From Hyphomicrobiales bacterium (lineage in GTDB: Bacteria; Pseudomonadota; Alphaproteobacteria; Rhizobiales; Beijerinckiaceae): a DNA stretch of 18,858 nucleotides. A program made the position numbers and the translations under genes. Below, piece by piece: positions 1 to 6,823 of this stretch (positions are counted from its first letter, which is position 1; every line of letters starts with the position of its first letter). The notes under the pieces are model-generated. The model did not search any database, was not told the origin of the DNA, and saw only the letters and a list, made by a program, of their open reading frames with translations. Location of the stretch: NCBI GenBank assembly GCA_028290595.1, contig JAQGJO010000330.1, positions 1 to 18,858 of the forward strand, read 5' to 3'.

Positions 1-891
1 TTCTTTGACGAACGCGACGACGGAGGGGCGCGGACTGTCGCGATTGAAATCAGCTCCGGTCAGCACGCCTTCGGCCGCATCGCCACCGGCCGTCTCGATG
101 AATTTGTGATCGAGCGATAGCTCGACACCAGCCAGGATCGGCTGCTGCATGCCTTGCCGGCGCAATTCCCGCGTCAGATGTCCAGCCTCGGTGAACAGCG
201 CGGTAACGACAATGCCATCGGCGCCAAGCGCCTTGGCGCGCGTCACCTGGGCCGAGAAATCCACATCGCCCGTTTGAAACGAGATTGAATCGACGACTTC
301 GATGTTGTTGGCCTTCAGAACGGCCGGCATCACGGCTTTGCCGTCAGAACTCGAGACCGCATCCTTACCGTCGTAGAAGATCACGACCTTGCGAATGGCG
401 GGTTGACGCTTGAGCCAATGGGCGACGAGCGCCGCATCTGTCTTGTCGGTCGTCGATGCGTTGCGAAACGTCCACGGCCTGTTGGCCGCCGCAATGCCGG
501 GCTTGGCGGACGACGGCGTCACGATCGGCGTAGAAGCCCGGTTGGCCACCGGAAATGCCGCCTCGCTCTCGCCGCTGAAGTAAGGACCGAGGATGGCAAG
601 AACATTGTCGGTATCGATCAGCTTGCGCGTCAGGCTGATGGCCTGAGCCGGCTCACCGCGCGTGTCGTAGATCGTCAGTTTGAGCTTTCCTGCCGGCCCC
701 AGGTCGGCATATTTGCTCATGAACAGATCGATGGAGCCCTGCTCTTCCGCGCCAAACCCGGCGCCGAAGCCGGTCTTGGGCATCAATATGCCGATCTGGA
801 CATCCGCCAGAGCCGGCGTGCTCGTCACCTGGGACGCGAGGCCCGCAAGCATGGAAATACCAACCAGAACATTGCGCAAAGAAGCCTCCAT
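1..891 (-). CDS. Liv-type (type 1 periplasmic-binding fold) ABC transporter substrate-binding protein, C-terminus cut off by the window edge
   Basis: The frame is open from an ATG at 891 to base 1, giving 297 residues with no stop, so the C-terminus lies outside the window. The N-terminus is a signal peptide: a hydrophobic stretch, then a probable cleavage after TPALA (about residue 29). The mature start, DVQIGILMPKTG, is the usual first beta strand of Leu/Ile/Val-binding-protein relatives. Family landmarks include LAILGPYFSGESEAAF around residue 100 and VTPSSAKPGI just after it. The protein would bind a solute in the periplasm and deliver it to a LivHMFG-type permease. No permease is visible beside it. 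It resembles the second Liv-type binding protein at 10247-11425 (LGPYFSGESEAAF against LGPFSSGESAVAF), so it may share that transporter or have its own further left. The ligand cannot be told from sequence. Confidence 0.88.
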   Translation of the reverse strand, partial: MEASLRNVLVGISMLAGLASQVTSTPALADVQIGILMPKTGFGAGFGAEEQGSIDLFMSKYADLGPAGKLKLTIYDTRGEPAQAISLTRKLIDTDNVLAILGPYFSGESEAAFPVANRASTPIVTPSSAKPGIAAANRPWTFRNASTTDKTDAALVAHWLKRQPAIRKVVIFYDGKDAVSSSDGKAVMPAVLKANNIEVVDSISFQTGDVDFSAQVTRAKALGADGIVVTALFTEAGHLTRELRRQGMQQPILAGVELSLDHKFIETAGGDAAEGVLTGADFNRDSPRPSVVAFVKE

Positions 892-915
892 GCAGGCGGG
901 AGCAAGTTCTAAAGG

Positions 916-952
916 TTATTTGTGAAGTCCGTCATTTGTCAATTACAAATAA
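916..952. promoter_or_regulatory. Inverted repeats in the promoter region of the leftward binding-protein gene
   Basis: ATTTGT (934-939) and ACAAAT (945-950) form a perfect inverted repeat with a 5-bp spacer. A further copy, TTATTTGT, lies at 916-923 and is matched by ACAAATAA at 945-952. That gives three related half-sites just upstream of the ATG at 891. The layout is what a dimeric regulator such as a GntR protein would bind. The assignment is inferred from symmetry and position only. Confidence 0.4.
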
Positions 953-1025
953 ACTACCACCGCCGGACAAGCGCCGATTAATCGGGCGTCGACAGATTAT
1001 AATCTGGGCAATAGAGCTGGTGGGC

Positions 1026-1673
1026 CTAGGCCGCCGAACCTGTATTGCGCCGGAGCGAGCGAAAGAAGTCGACGACTTCCGCTTCGGAGACCACATCGGC
1101 ATATTTGGCGTTCATGTCGAAAAGGTTCGCCTCGTGCGGCGCCTCATGGCGGTCGCCGCAGGCATCCGCGACAACCGTGGTCGTGAAACCGTGCGACATG
1201 GAATCGACGCAAGACGCGCGAACGCAGCCGCTGGTCGTCAGGCCCGTCAGAACCACATTGTCGACGCCCATCGCCGTCAGGGTAGACGCCAGCGACGTGC
1301 CGAAGAAGGCGCTCGGATATTGTTTCGAGACGATGATCTCGTCCGGCCGCGGCACCAGCCCGTTGGCGAAGGCCGCCGTCGGCTCGCCCGCGACAAAGGC
1401 AGCGAGCGGTTTCGCCTTTTCAAAGAAGCGCCCACCATTGCGGCCACCGCGCTGGTAGGTGACCTCCGTCAGCACGACGGGAATGCCTTGCTCATGCGCC
1501 ACGTCGCGAATGCGCAGCGCCGATGCCAGGGCGTCGTCGACACCGGCATAAAGCGAACATTGCGGATCGAAATAGGCCTGTGCGAAATCGACCAGCACCA
1601 GCGCCGGCGATTTGCCGTAACCGACCCTGTTATTATAGGCGATCTTGTAATTATCGATCAGATTCTGCGACAT
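1026..1673 (-). CDS. Isochorismatase-family cysteine hydrolase, N-carbamoylsarcosine amidase / maleamate amidase-like
   Basis: This is a 215-residue protein with the full catalytic triad of the isochorismatase-like hydrolases: Asp29 in LVLVDFAQAYF, Lys117 in IIVSKQYPSAFFGT, and the nucleophile Cys150 in LTGLTTSGCVRASCVDS. The SKQYPSAFFGT and TSGCVRA signatures, and the 33-residue spacing between Lys and Cys, match the N-carbamoylsarcosine amidohydrolase branch. That branch also includes maleamate amidases of aerobic nicotinate and picolinate breakdown. The expected reaction is hydrolysis of a linear amide or carbamoyl group in the cytoplasm, releasing ammonia. The ATG at 1673 is preceded by AAGG about 9 bases upstream. 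The gene is divergent from the GntR/UTRA regulator at 1886, its likely controller, and lies upstream of the leftward binding protein. The exact substrate is unknown; a ureido acid or a maleamate-like acid would suit the neighbourhood. Confidence 0.88.
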   Translation of the reverse strand: MSQNLIDNYKIAYNNRVGYGKSPALVLVDFAQAYFDPQCSLYAGVDDALASALRIRDVAHEQGIPVVLTEVTYQRGGRNGGRFFEKAKPLAAFVAGEPTAAFANGLVPRPDEIIVSKQYPSAFFGTSLASTLTAMGVDNVVLTGLTTSGCVRASCVDSMSHGFTTTVVADACGDRHEAPHEANLFDMNAKYADVVSEAEVVDFFRSLRRNTGSAA

Positions 1674-1885
1674 CTACCGTTACCTTGCGCCCTACTTTGC
1701 CCTGACCGGCGAGGCCTTGCCCGCATCCGCATGCGCCAACATTGCTTCCCATGGAAACATCATCCTAAATAGACCCGAACAGCTTTTAAATGTCCATACT
1801 TATGCTAGGGAGAGAGAACGTCGGCGATCATAGCTGTTCTCTCGGGAACTCCGTCGCGCCGCGCGCAGGGGCTCAATGCAATATC
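1674..1885. promoter_or_regulatory. Divergent control region between the amidase-like gene and the GntR/UTRA gene, with an inverted repeat
   Basis: This 212-bp spacer must hold the promoters of both divergent genes. GAGAGAAC (1812-1819) and GTTCTCTC (1836-1843) are perfect 8-bp inverted arms separated by 16 bp. The repeat lies 43-74 bp upstream of the regulator's chosen ATG. It could be an autoregulatory operator or, if transcribed, a leader hairpin. I see no convincing sigma70 hexamer pair. Confidence 0.4.
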
Positions 1886-2665
1886 ATGACAACAAATAGG
1901 CAGACCACGCTTGAAGACCATGCAGCGGACGGCATACCGCGATACGCGCGCCTTCAGAAGATTCTCGAGGAGCGGCTGAACAACGGCACCTATCCGGTCG
2001 GCAGCCTCATTCCGCCCGAAATCGAACTCGCGGCGGAATTCAGCACCAGCCGGACGACAATCCGCGAGGCGCTGCGCTATCTACGCGAACGCGGCTATGT
2101 CGAACGCAAGCAGGGCGTTGGCACGCGAGTGGTCTCCGACACATCGAAATCCACCTACTATCAGTCCTTCGGATCGCTCGAAGAACTCTTCCAGGTATCT
2201 GTCGAAACCTATTACGTCGTCATGGACACACAGCTCGTGATCCTCGACGCCGAGACGGCGGAGCTCGTGGGTGGACTTGCCGGCGAGGAATGGATGCTGA
2301 TCAACGGCGTCCGCTGGACGGAGCCTGGCGGCAAACCGATCTGCTACATACAAAGCTACGTGCCGAAACGTTTTGAAGACGTGGTGAAGCAGCAATTTCC
2401 CGATCATCAAGGCCCCTTCTTCACCTTGCTCGAACGCCACGCTGACGGGCCGATCGAGGAAGCGGTGCAGGAAATCCGCGCGCTGCCAATGCCGGCTGAT
2501 ATCATCCGACAGTTGGGGCTGAAGCCCGGCTCCTGGTCATTGCAATTGCTGCGCCGCTACGTCACCGATTCCGGCGTGCTGATCGCGTCCTTCAACTGGC
2601 ATCCGGCCGACCAGATGGCCTATATCATGCACATTCATCGCAGCAAGAAAACCGGCACGGAGTAA
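1886..2665 (+). CDS. GntR-family transcriptional regulator with UTRA effector domain (HutC-like)
   Basis: With the ATG at 1886 the product is 259 residues, typical of HutC-type GntR regulators. The N-terminal winged helix (about residues 18-84) contains PPEIELAAEFSTSRTTIREAL and a wing ending in GVGTRVV. The remainder (about 95-255) is a UTRA ligand-binding domain, recognisable from the ETYYVVMDTQLVIL strand region and the final RRYVTDSGVLIASFNWHPAD. An in-frame ATG at 1790 would add 32 residues that look like translated leader, so I prefer 1886 even though its AGGGG lies about 14 bases away. It is probably a dimeric repressor that responds to a small acid. The divergent amidase-like gene is the most likely target, and the inverted repeat at 1812-1843 a possible site. 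It ends 12 bp before the convergent MBL gene. Confidence 0.88.
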   Translation: MTTNRQTTLEDHAADGIPRYARLQKILEERLNNGTYPVGSLIPPEIELAAEFSTSRTTIREALRYLRERGYVERKQGVGTRVVSDTSKSTYYQSFGSLEELFQVSVETYYVVMDTQLVILDAETAELVGGLAGEEWMLINGVRWTEPGGKPICYIQSYVPKRFEDVVKQQFPDHQGPFFTLLERHADGPIEEAVQEIRALPMPADIIRQLGLKPGSWSLQLLRRYVTDSGVLIASFNWHPADQMAYIMHIHRSKKTGTE

Positions 2666-2684
2666 GGCGCGCTGCGCTTACTCC
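2659..2684. terminator. Probable bidirectional terminator hairpin spanning two convergent stop codons
   Basis: GGAGTAAG (2659-2666) pairs with CTTACTCC (2677-2684). An inner CGC (2668-2670) pairs with GCG (2674-2676) around the loop GCT, with G2667 bulged. The stem contains the TAA of the rightward GntR gene (2663-2665) and the stop of the leftward MBL gene (2678-2680). There is no T-run on either side, so intrinsic termination is uncertain. Confidence 0.5.
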
Positions 2685-3553
2685 AGAAGGTCAGGTTCGA
2701 ATTGCCGGCCGGCCCGCCTGATGCGCATGCCGGAGAAATGCCGCAGATGCGCGGGAACGATAATCGTGCCCGTCTCAATGGACTCTTCGAACAGCGAAAT
2801 CCGCGTGGCAACCGCCGCCGACACGTCGGTACAGAAGCGCGTTGTCCAATCCGGCCGGAACACCTGGACGATCGAATGCACGGCATCGGCGCACATCAAC
2901 GCTTTCTCCTTTCCATGACATAAGCAAAGGCCCATCTGCCCAGGCGTGTGGCCGGGTAGCAGCTTCAGACTCGCGCCTTGAAAGAGTTCGAAGCCATCGT
3001 CGACCAGATCGACAAGACCTGCATCGGCCACGGGCAATACGCTGTCGGCAAATGAGCCGTGATTGTGCTGGGCCGGCTCGCGCTGTTCGGTTTCAAGCCA
3101 ATGATCGAACTCGCGCCTGCCGATCAGATAACGCGCATTGGGAAATGTCGGAATCCAGCGGCCGTCAAGAAGTCGTGTGTTCCAGCCGACGTGATCGGCA
3201 TGCAGATGCGTGCACAGCACGACATCGATATCCTCGGGCCGCAACCCGTGTACGCCAAGCCGCTGCAGATAGTCCGAATGCGTCCGCTGATCCCAGTCCG
3301 GCCGGCGCGGCCGCGGCTTGTGTTCTCCCACACAGGTATCGATCAGGATATTGCGGCCATTGATGCGAACGAGATGGCTCTGGATGGCAAGCAGTATGTT
3401 GCCGGCCTCGAAGTCGATATGGTGCGGCGCCAGCACGGCGGCGTGCAGCTCAAGGTCCGCGATGGAATTGCCCGGAAACAACAGATCCATCGACAATGCG
3501 AAAGGATCGACATCGACGATGGTTTCGATGGTTGCTGAACCGACTTTCAACAT
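2678..3553 (-). CDS. Metallo-beta-lactamase-fold hydrolase (lactonase-like)
   Basis: This 291-residue protein has the complete zinc site of the MBL fold: His116, His118, Asp120 and His121 in CTHLHADHVGWN, His202 in LLPGHTPGQMG, Asp223 in MCADAVHS, and His269 in IVPAHLRHF. All ligands are present, so it should bind two metals and hydrolyse a small ester, lactone or similar bond. This architecture is shared by N-acyl homoserine lactonases, 4-pyridoxolactonase and many uncharacterised catabolic hydrolases. I chose ATG 3553 over the GTG at 3556 because GAGG sits 4-5 bases upstream of the ATG. The gene follows the GntR/FCD gene by 28 bp in the leftward operon and is its last gene. Given its neighbours, a lactone or cyclic intermediate of the pathway is more plausible than a quorum signal. 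That is inference. Confidence 0.85.
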   Translation of the reverse strand: MLKVGSATIETIVDVDPFALSMDLLFPGNSIADLELHAAVLAPHHIDFEAGNILLAIQSHLVRINGRNILIDTCVGEHKPRPRRPDWDQRTHSDYLQRLGVHGLRPEDIDVVLCTHLHADHVGWNTRLLDGRWIPTFPNARYLIGRREFDHWLETEQREPAQHNHGSFADSVLPVADAGLVDLVDDGFELFQGASLKLLPGHTPGQMGLCLCHGKEKALMCADAVHSIVQVFRPDWTTRFCTDVSAAVATRISLFEESIETGTIIVPAHLRHFSGMRIRRAGRQFEPDLLE

Positions 3554-3581
3554 CACGCCTCACATCAGCTTTTTGTGGTCG

Positions 3582-4298
3582 TCAAGCCTTCCTCGATCCC
3601 CGATAGGAATCGCGCGGCTTTGGCTTGGTCGACAGAATATGGCCGCTCATCGCCAATGTTGCCCACTCGCTGTTGTGCTGGGACAACGCGGCATAGATAT
3701 CGCGGTGCTGGCGATTCGACTTCGCTATATCGACATTCTGTTCCATGACGAACTGCTTCAAGAGAACGAGCGGCAGCGCAACGGCGGGCTCGGTCAACTG
3801 GCGCAACTGGCGCGAGCGCGTCGCCTCGATGATGAGCGCGTGAAACCGGGCATTGAGATTGAGGAAACGCTCGACAGCTTCCGGCGTCTGCAGTCCCTCG
3901 ATCTCGGCGATTTCGGCGATCTTTCGCTCCAGCTGGGCAAGTTCACCGGCGGTGATGTTCTGCGCCGCGACTGAGGCAGCATATCCTTCCAGTTTGGCGC
4001 GAATATCAAAAATGACGACCACTTCCTCGTAGGAAAATTCCGTCACGAAGCGATGTCGGTTGATGACCGTGGCCAGGCCTTCCACCGCAAGGCGGCGAAG
4101 CGCCTCGCGAACCGGCGTGCGGCTGGTGCCGGTCATGGTCGCCAGCATCTCTTCGGACAAGTGGTCGCCAGGCTTCAGCTCGCCGAACAGGATCGCGCGG
4201 CGAATGCCTTCGTAAGCCCGCTCGACCGGACGCGACGCTGTCTCGCGGTCAGACTTCGGTTGATCCGACGATGCCGATCCCTGTTCGCCTTCGTTCAT
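3582..4298 (-). CDS. GntR-family transcriptional regulator with FCD domain (FadR/VanR-like)
   Basis: The product has 238 residues. A winged helix lies at about 25-95, with the recognition region SEEMLATMTGTSRTPVREAL and the wing INRHRFVTEF. A helical FCD domain follows, with candidate metal-binding histidines in NARFHALIIEATRS, SNRQHRDIYAAL and AMSGHIL. Such regulators usually sense a carboxylate intermediate and repress their own catabolic operon. The ATG (4296-4298) overlaps the stop of the upstream deacetylase-like gene as ATGA, so the two are translationally coupled and the regulator is made with the enzymes. The likely targets are the divergent promoters at 6451-6823, where TTGTATACAA (6796-6805) fits the GT...AC symmetry common among FCD-type GntR operators. 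Binding is inferred. Confidence 0.88.
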   Translation of the reverse strand: MNEGEQGSASSDQPKSDRETASRPVERAYEGIRRAILFGELKPGDHLSEEMLATMTGTSRTPVREALRRLAVEGLATVINRHRFVTEFSYEEVVVIFDIRAKLEGYAASVAAQNITAGELAQLERKIAEIAEIEGLQTPEAVERFLNLNARFHALIIEATRSRQLRQLTEPAVALPLVLLKQFVMEQNVDIAKSNRQHRDIYAALSQHNSEWATLAMSGHILSTKPKPRDSYRGSRKA

Positions 4299-5212
4299 GG
4301 CTTTTCCGTCGCGATGTGGCTTTCGTGATTTTTCACATACCAGTCGGCAATCTCCTCGCGGGTCGCAAACCAGACGTCATCGAACTGCTTTGCATAGCGA
4401 ATGAAATCCCGCAACGCGCGGATGCGAAACGGCTGGCCGATCACATGCGGATGCAATCCGATGTTCATGAAACGCCCGCTGGTGGCGCTTTCCGCGTAGA
4501 GCCAGTCGAACTGCTCCTTGAACACATCAATACCGCCGTTGACCGTATTGCCCTGGCGCATGAAGACAGTGAAATCATTGACCTCCGAAGTGTAGGAGAC
4601 GGACACCATCGGTTTGCCGCTGCGCGTCTTGACCATATAAGGCTGGTCGTCGTTGAGAAGATCGCAGGTAAACACCATCCCTTCTTCAGCGAGGATATCG
4701 ACGGTGTTGAGGGTCGAGCGCAGCGAGCTCGACAGCCATCCCTTCGACTTGAACCCGCAGAAATCCTCGTAGACTTTCAAGGTCGACCGGATCACATCCC
4801 GCTCAGCCGCCTCGTCGAACATATTGTCGGTCAGCAGATCTGTCTGCACGTAATTATGGGCGATCAATTCCCACTTGCGCTCAAGCGCCGCGCGGATCAC
4901 CTGCGGGCGCTCCAGCATCATCTTTGCGTTGACCGTGCAGCTCGACGGCACGCCTTCCGCATCGAAGACGTCGAACATGCGCCAGACACCTATCCTCTGG
5001 CCATATTCGCGCCAGGTATAGTTGGGATTGTCGTAGACATTCCCCGGCAGATCGCCGCCGACGATGCTCGGCCCGCCTGGATAGAACATCTTCGGCGATT
5101 CGCGAACCGCGTCCCAATATTCGAAATTGGTCGTCAGGATAATCGCAAGGCGCTTGCCGTTCGGCCATTTCAACGGCTTGCGTTCGCTGATCGGTACAAA
5201 ATCATAGTGCAT
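4295..5212 (-). CDS. PuuE / polysaccharide-deacetylase-fold hydrolase, possibly a cyclic amide or imide hydrolase
   Basis: The product is 305 residues from the ATG at 5212, which has GGGAG 8 bases upstream. A start at 5245 would add 11 unlikely residues. The NodB-like fold is visible as LAIILTTNFEYW (residues 22-33), YGQRIGVWR (70-78), IAHNY (117-121) and GLHPHVIGQPFR (252-263). These are landmarks of the PuuE-type branch, which includes cofactor-free allantoinases and related cyclic amide hydrolases. Classic chitin or peptidoglycan deacetylases carry TFDDG and HxxxH instead. There is no signal peptide, so it acts in the cytoplasm on a soluble small molecule and not on cell-wall sugar. It lies 35 bp after the FAD hydroxylase gene and overlaps the following regulator by 4 bp, which places it in the same pathway. 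I infer ring opening of a cyclic amide, imide or ureide made by the hydroxylase. Confidence 0.82.
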   Translation of the reverse strand: MHYDFVPISERKPLKWPNGKRLAIILTTNFEYWDAVRESPKMFYPGGPSIVGGDLPGNVYDNPNYTWREYGQRIGVWRMFDVFDAEGVPSSCTVNAKMMLERPQVIRAALERKWELIAHNYVQTDLLTDNMFDEAAERDVIRSTLKVYEDFCGFKSKGWLSSSLRSTLNTVDILAEEGMVFTCDLLNDDQPYMVKTRSGKPMVSVSYTSEVNDFTVFMRQGNTVNGGIDVFKEQFDWLYAESATSGRFMNIGLHPHVIGQPFRIRALRDFIRYAKQFDDVWFATREEIADWYVKNHESHIATEKP

Positions 5213-5247
5213 TGATGATCTCCCGCTCCGTGCGGCTTGTTGCAAAT

Positions 5248-6450
5248 TCAGGCGACAGTCTCGAGATCCCGCAGCGACTGGATCATCGACGAGCGCATCA
5301 GGAATTTCTTGTGGCTCTCCGGGGTTTCCACGACGCGGCGCAATTGCTCATGATACGCGGCCCGCGCGGCAGGATCATTCTCCGCCATCATGCGGCGGTT
5401 CTGTGCGGTCTGTTCCTGAACGGTCTCGATCGCCACCTTGCGGCGCTGACGGCTGTAACGCTCTGTCAGTTCGAGCGGCGCGCCGTGCCAGATCTCCGCC
5501 AGTTTGTCGCACAGGTTCACGGCATCATGAATGCCGCCGTTCATGCCCATGCCGCCGAGCGGATTGTTGAGGTGCGCTGCATCGCCCATCAGAAAAACAC
5601 GGCCGGAAACATAGGTGGCGGCGACGCGCTGGTGCACCCTGTAGGCCGTGGAATGAATGACTTCATAAGTGCCGGGCTTTGGGCACAGAGCCTGAAGCCG
5701 GCTTTCCATCGCCGCGGGGTCCTTGAGCTGCTCGTCGGTCTGGTTCGGGTCGGTCGGCAGAAGCACACGCCATAGCGACGGCGTGCGCAGCAGAACCGCC
5801 CATTCCGTCGGATCGGTCAGATAGGCGATCGGCGCCAGATCCGCGATCGCATCTTCGAAGTTGAACGAGGTCGACATCGACAGGAAGATTTCCGGCAACG
5901 TAAGTCCGTCGAAGGAGATATCGAGCGCCTTGCGAATGGCGCTGCGTGCGCCATCGGCCCCGATCAGGTATCGCGCCGTCATTTCTTCGGGCGAGCCATT
6001 TGCATGTTCGACCGACAGCACGACCCTCTTGTCGTCCTGCCGCACGTCCAGGGCTTTCGCACCATAGATGATGTCGATCTTGTCATCGACCTCGATCAGA
6101 TCGCGCAGTTCTTCCGAGAGCTTCCACTGTTCGCATTGCAAACGATAGGGATGGTTCGTCTCACCTTTCAGAACGCCAAGATCGAAGGTCGCGATGACGC
6201 CTTCCTTGCGGTCGCGAAACTGCCATTGCGGACACACAAGGCCGCGCTCGATCAGCTTTGGCGTTACGCCGAACCGGTCGAGCATATCGAGCGTCGGCGG
6301 ATGGAACGTTGAGGCGCGCAGATCCTTCGGCAGTTCCGGGCTCGTCTCCACGATTGTGACGGGAATTCCCGCCCTCGACAGGCTGCACGCGGCAACGAGG
6401 CCAACCGGGCCGGCGCCGACGATCAAAACACGATCACTAGTCCCGCTCAT
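5248..6450 (-). CDS. Class A FAD-dependent aromatic hydroxylase (PheA/TfdB/MhpA-like monooxygenase)
   Basis: The product has 400 residues, a normal length for single-component NAD(P)H-dependent flavin hydroxylases. All three fingerprints are present: GAGPVG (12-17) in the N-terminal Rossmann strand, LIGADGARSAIR (162-173) as the DG motif, and FLMGDAAHLNNPLGGMGMNGG (286-306 region) as the FAD-ribityl GD motif. It should add one oxygen atom from O2 to a hydroxylated aromatic or N-heteroaromatic acid. The ATG at 6450 has GGAG 10 bases upstream; a TTG at 6456 is an alternative. It is the first gene of the leftward operon, divergent from livH across the AT-rich control region. A close paralogue begins at the right edge (18406-18858). 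The substrate cannot be assigned. Hydroxynicotinate-, hydroxypyridine- and hydroxyphenylpropionate-type enzymes all belong to this broad family. Confidence 0.88.
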   Translation of the reverse strand: MSGTSDRVLIVGAGPVGLVAACSLSRAGIPVTIVETSPELPKDLRASTFHPPTLDMLDRFGVTPKLIERGLVCPQWQFRDRKEGVIATFDLGVLKGETNHPYRLQCEQWKLSEELRDLIEVDDKIDIIYGAKALDVRQDDKRVVLSVEHANGSPEEMTARYLIGADGARSAIRKALDISFDGLTLPEIFLSMSTSFNFEDAIADLAPIAYLTDPTEWAVLLRTPSLWRVLLPTDPNQTDEQLKDPAAMESRLQALCPKPGTYEVIHSTAYRVHQRVAATYVSGRVFLMGDAAHLNNPLGGMGMNGGIHDAVNLCDKLAEIWHGAPLELTERYSRQRRKVAIETVQEQTAQNRRMMAENDPAARAAYHEQLRRVVETPESHKKFLMRSSMIQSLRDLETVA

Positions 6451-6500
6451 CGCCAACGCTCTCCGCTAATTCTCCTTGACAACAATTCAGAGCTAACTGA

Positions 6501-6524
6501 ATGTGTACATAATGTCACTACATT
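6501..6524. promoter_or_regulatory. Clustered palindromic half-sites, candidate operator of the leftward operon
   Basis: In 24 bp there is TGTACA (6504-6509), the odd palindrome ACATAATGT (6507-6515) and the inverted repeat AATGT-CACT-ACATT (6511-6524). The overlapping ATGT/ACAT half-sites lie 51-74 bp upstream of the hydroxylase ATG on the minus strand, a suitable place for a repressor or activator site. No regulator has been assigned. Confidence 0.4.
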
Positions 6525-6688
6525 TAATGCCTGACATGACAGAAATGTTATGATTTAGCTGCCAATGGCGCGATTGTTGCTTCGCCCCTGCGGTTCATGA
6601 GAGGCACCCAGTCAGAGCGAGCTAGGCTAAGCGCAAGGGGAAAAACAGTCAATATAAGCTATATATAGGGGATATTCTTGGCTTAGCT

Positions 6689-6704
6689 GTCGAATTTCTT
6701 CGAC
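6689..6704. repeat. Short inverted repeat GTCGAA-TTTC-TTCGAC
   Basis: Perfect 6-bp arms (6689-6694 and 6699-6704) flank a 4-bp spacer in the leader of the livH operon. It could form a small hairpin in the transcript or serve as a protein-binding site. Its function is unknown, and a repeat this short can arise by chance. Confidence 0.3.
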
Positions 6705-6795
6705 CTCGTGACAAGATGCAAGCTGATACGCAAGCGCGTCGCCGAGCTGACGGCTTGGCAAACAACCTTCCTGAACCGAAGGTAACGCATAGAGT

Positions 6796-6805
6796 TTGTA
6801 TACAA
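6796..6805. promoter_or_regulatory. Perfect palindrome TTGTATACAA, candidate GntR/FCD operator
   Basis: The 10-bp perfect palindrome lies 18 bp upstream of the livH ATG and just before its CGGAG ribosome-binding site. GntR proteins of the FCD branch commonly bind short palindromes with a GT...AC core, and two such regulators are encoded in this window. A repressor bound here would block transcription into the transporter operon. Inferred from motif and position. Confidence 0.5.
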
Positions 6806-6823
6806 TGTAGCGGAGCGCGATTG

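Larger units (their letters stand above)
6451..6823. promoter_or_regulatory. 373-bp divergent intergenic control region
   Basis: No convincing gene lies here. An in-frame extension of livH back to an ATG at 6716 is possible, but its residues look like translated leader. The region is clearly more AT-rich than the flanking genes. It separates the leftward hydroxylase operon from the rightward transporter/lyase operon and so must carry both promoters. It holds several symmetric elements, listed separately (6501-6524, 6689-6704, 6796-6805). A TTGACA occurs at 6476-6481, but I found no correctly spaced -10 for it on the plus strand. Confidence 0.7.

Noticed and set aside
403..912. Plus-strand frame opposite the left receptor gene
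   Set aside because: It is antisense to a well-supported binding-protein gene, and the translation is Arg-rich without family features.
1023..1032. GGCCTAGGCC palindrome at the isochorismatase-like stop codon
   Set aside because: A 10-bp palindrome with no loop and no T-run, built around the TAG stop, is easily due to chance in GC-rich DNA.
936..1772. 278-codon plus-strand frame opposite the isochorismatase-like gene
   Set aside because: The opposite strand carries the complete Asp-Lys-Cys triad. This frame has none and starts inside the palindromic promoter region.
2678..3553. Quorum-quenching AHL lactonase
   Set aside because: The MBL zinc motif is shared by many hydrolases and there is no LuxI/LuxR context. 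The operon is catabolic, so a pathway lactone or ester is more plausible.
6476..6481. TTGACA as a -35 box of a rightward promoter
   Set aside because: No -10-like hexamer occurs 16-18 bp downstream; the nearest candidate is about 26 bp away.
6716..6823. N-terminal extension of livH to an upstream ATG
   Set aside because: The extra 36 residues are hydrophilic leader-like sequence crossing the TTGTATACAA palindrome. The ATG at 6824 has a good ribosome-binding site and gives the canonical LivH N-terminus.
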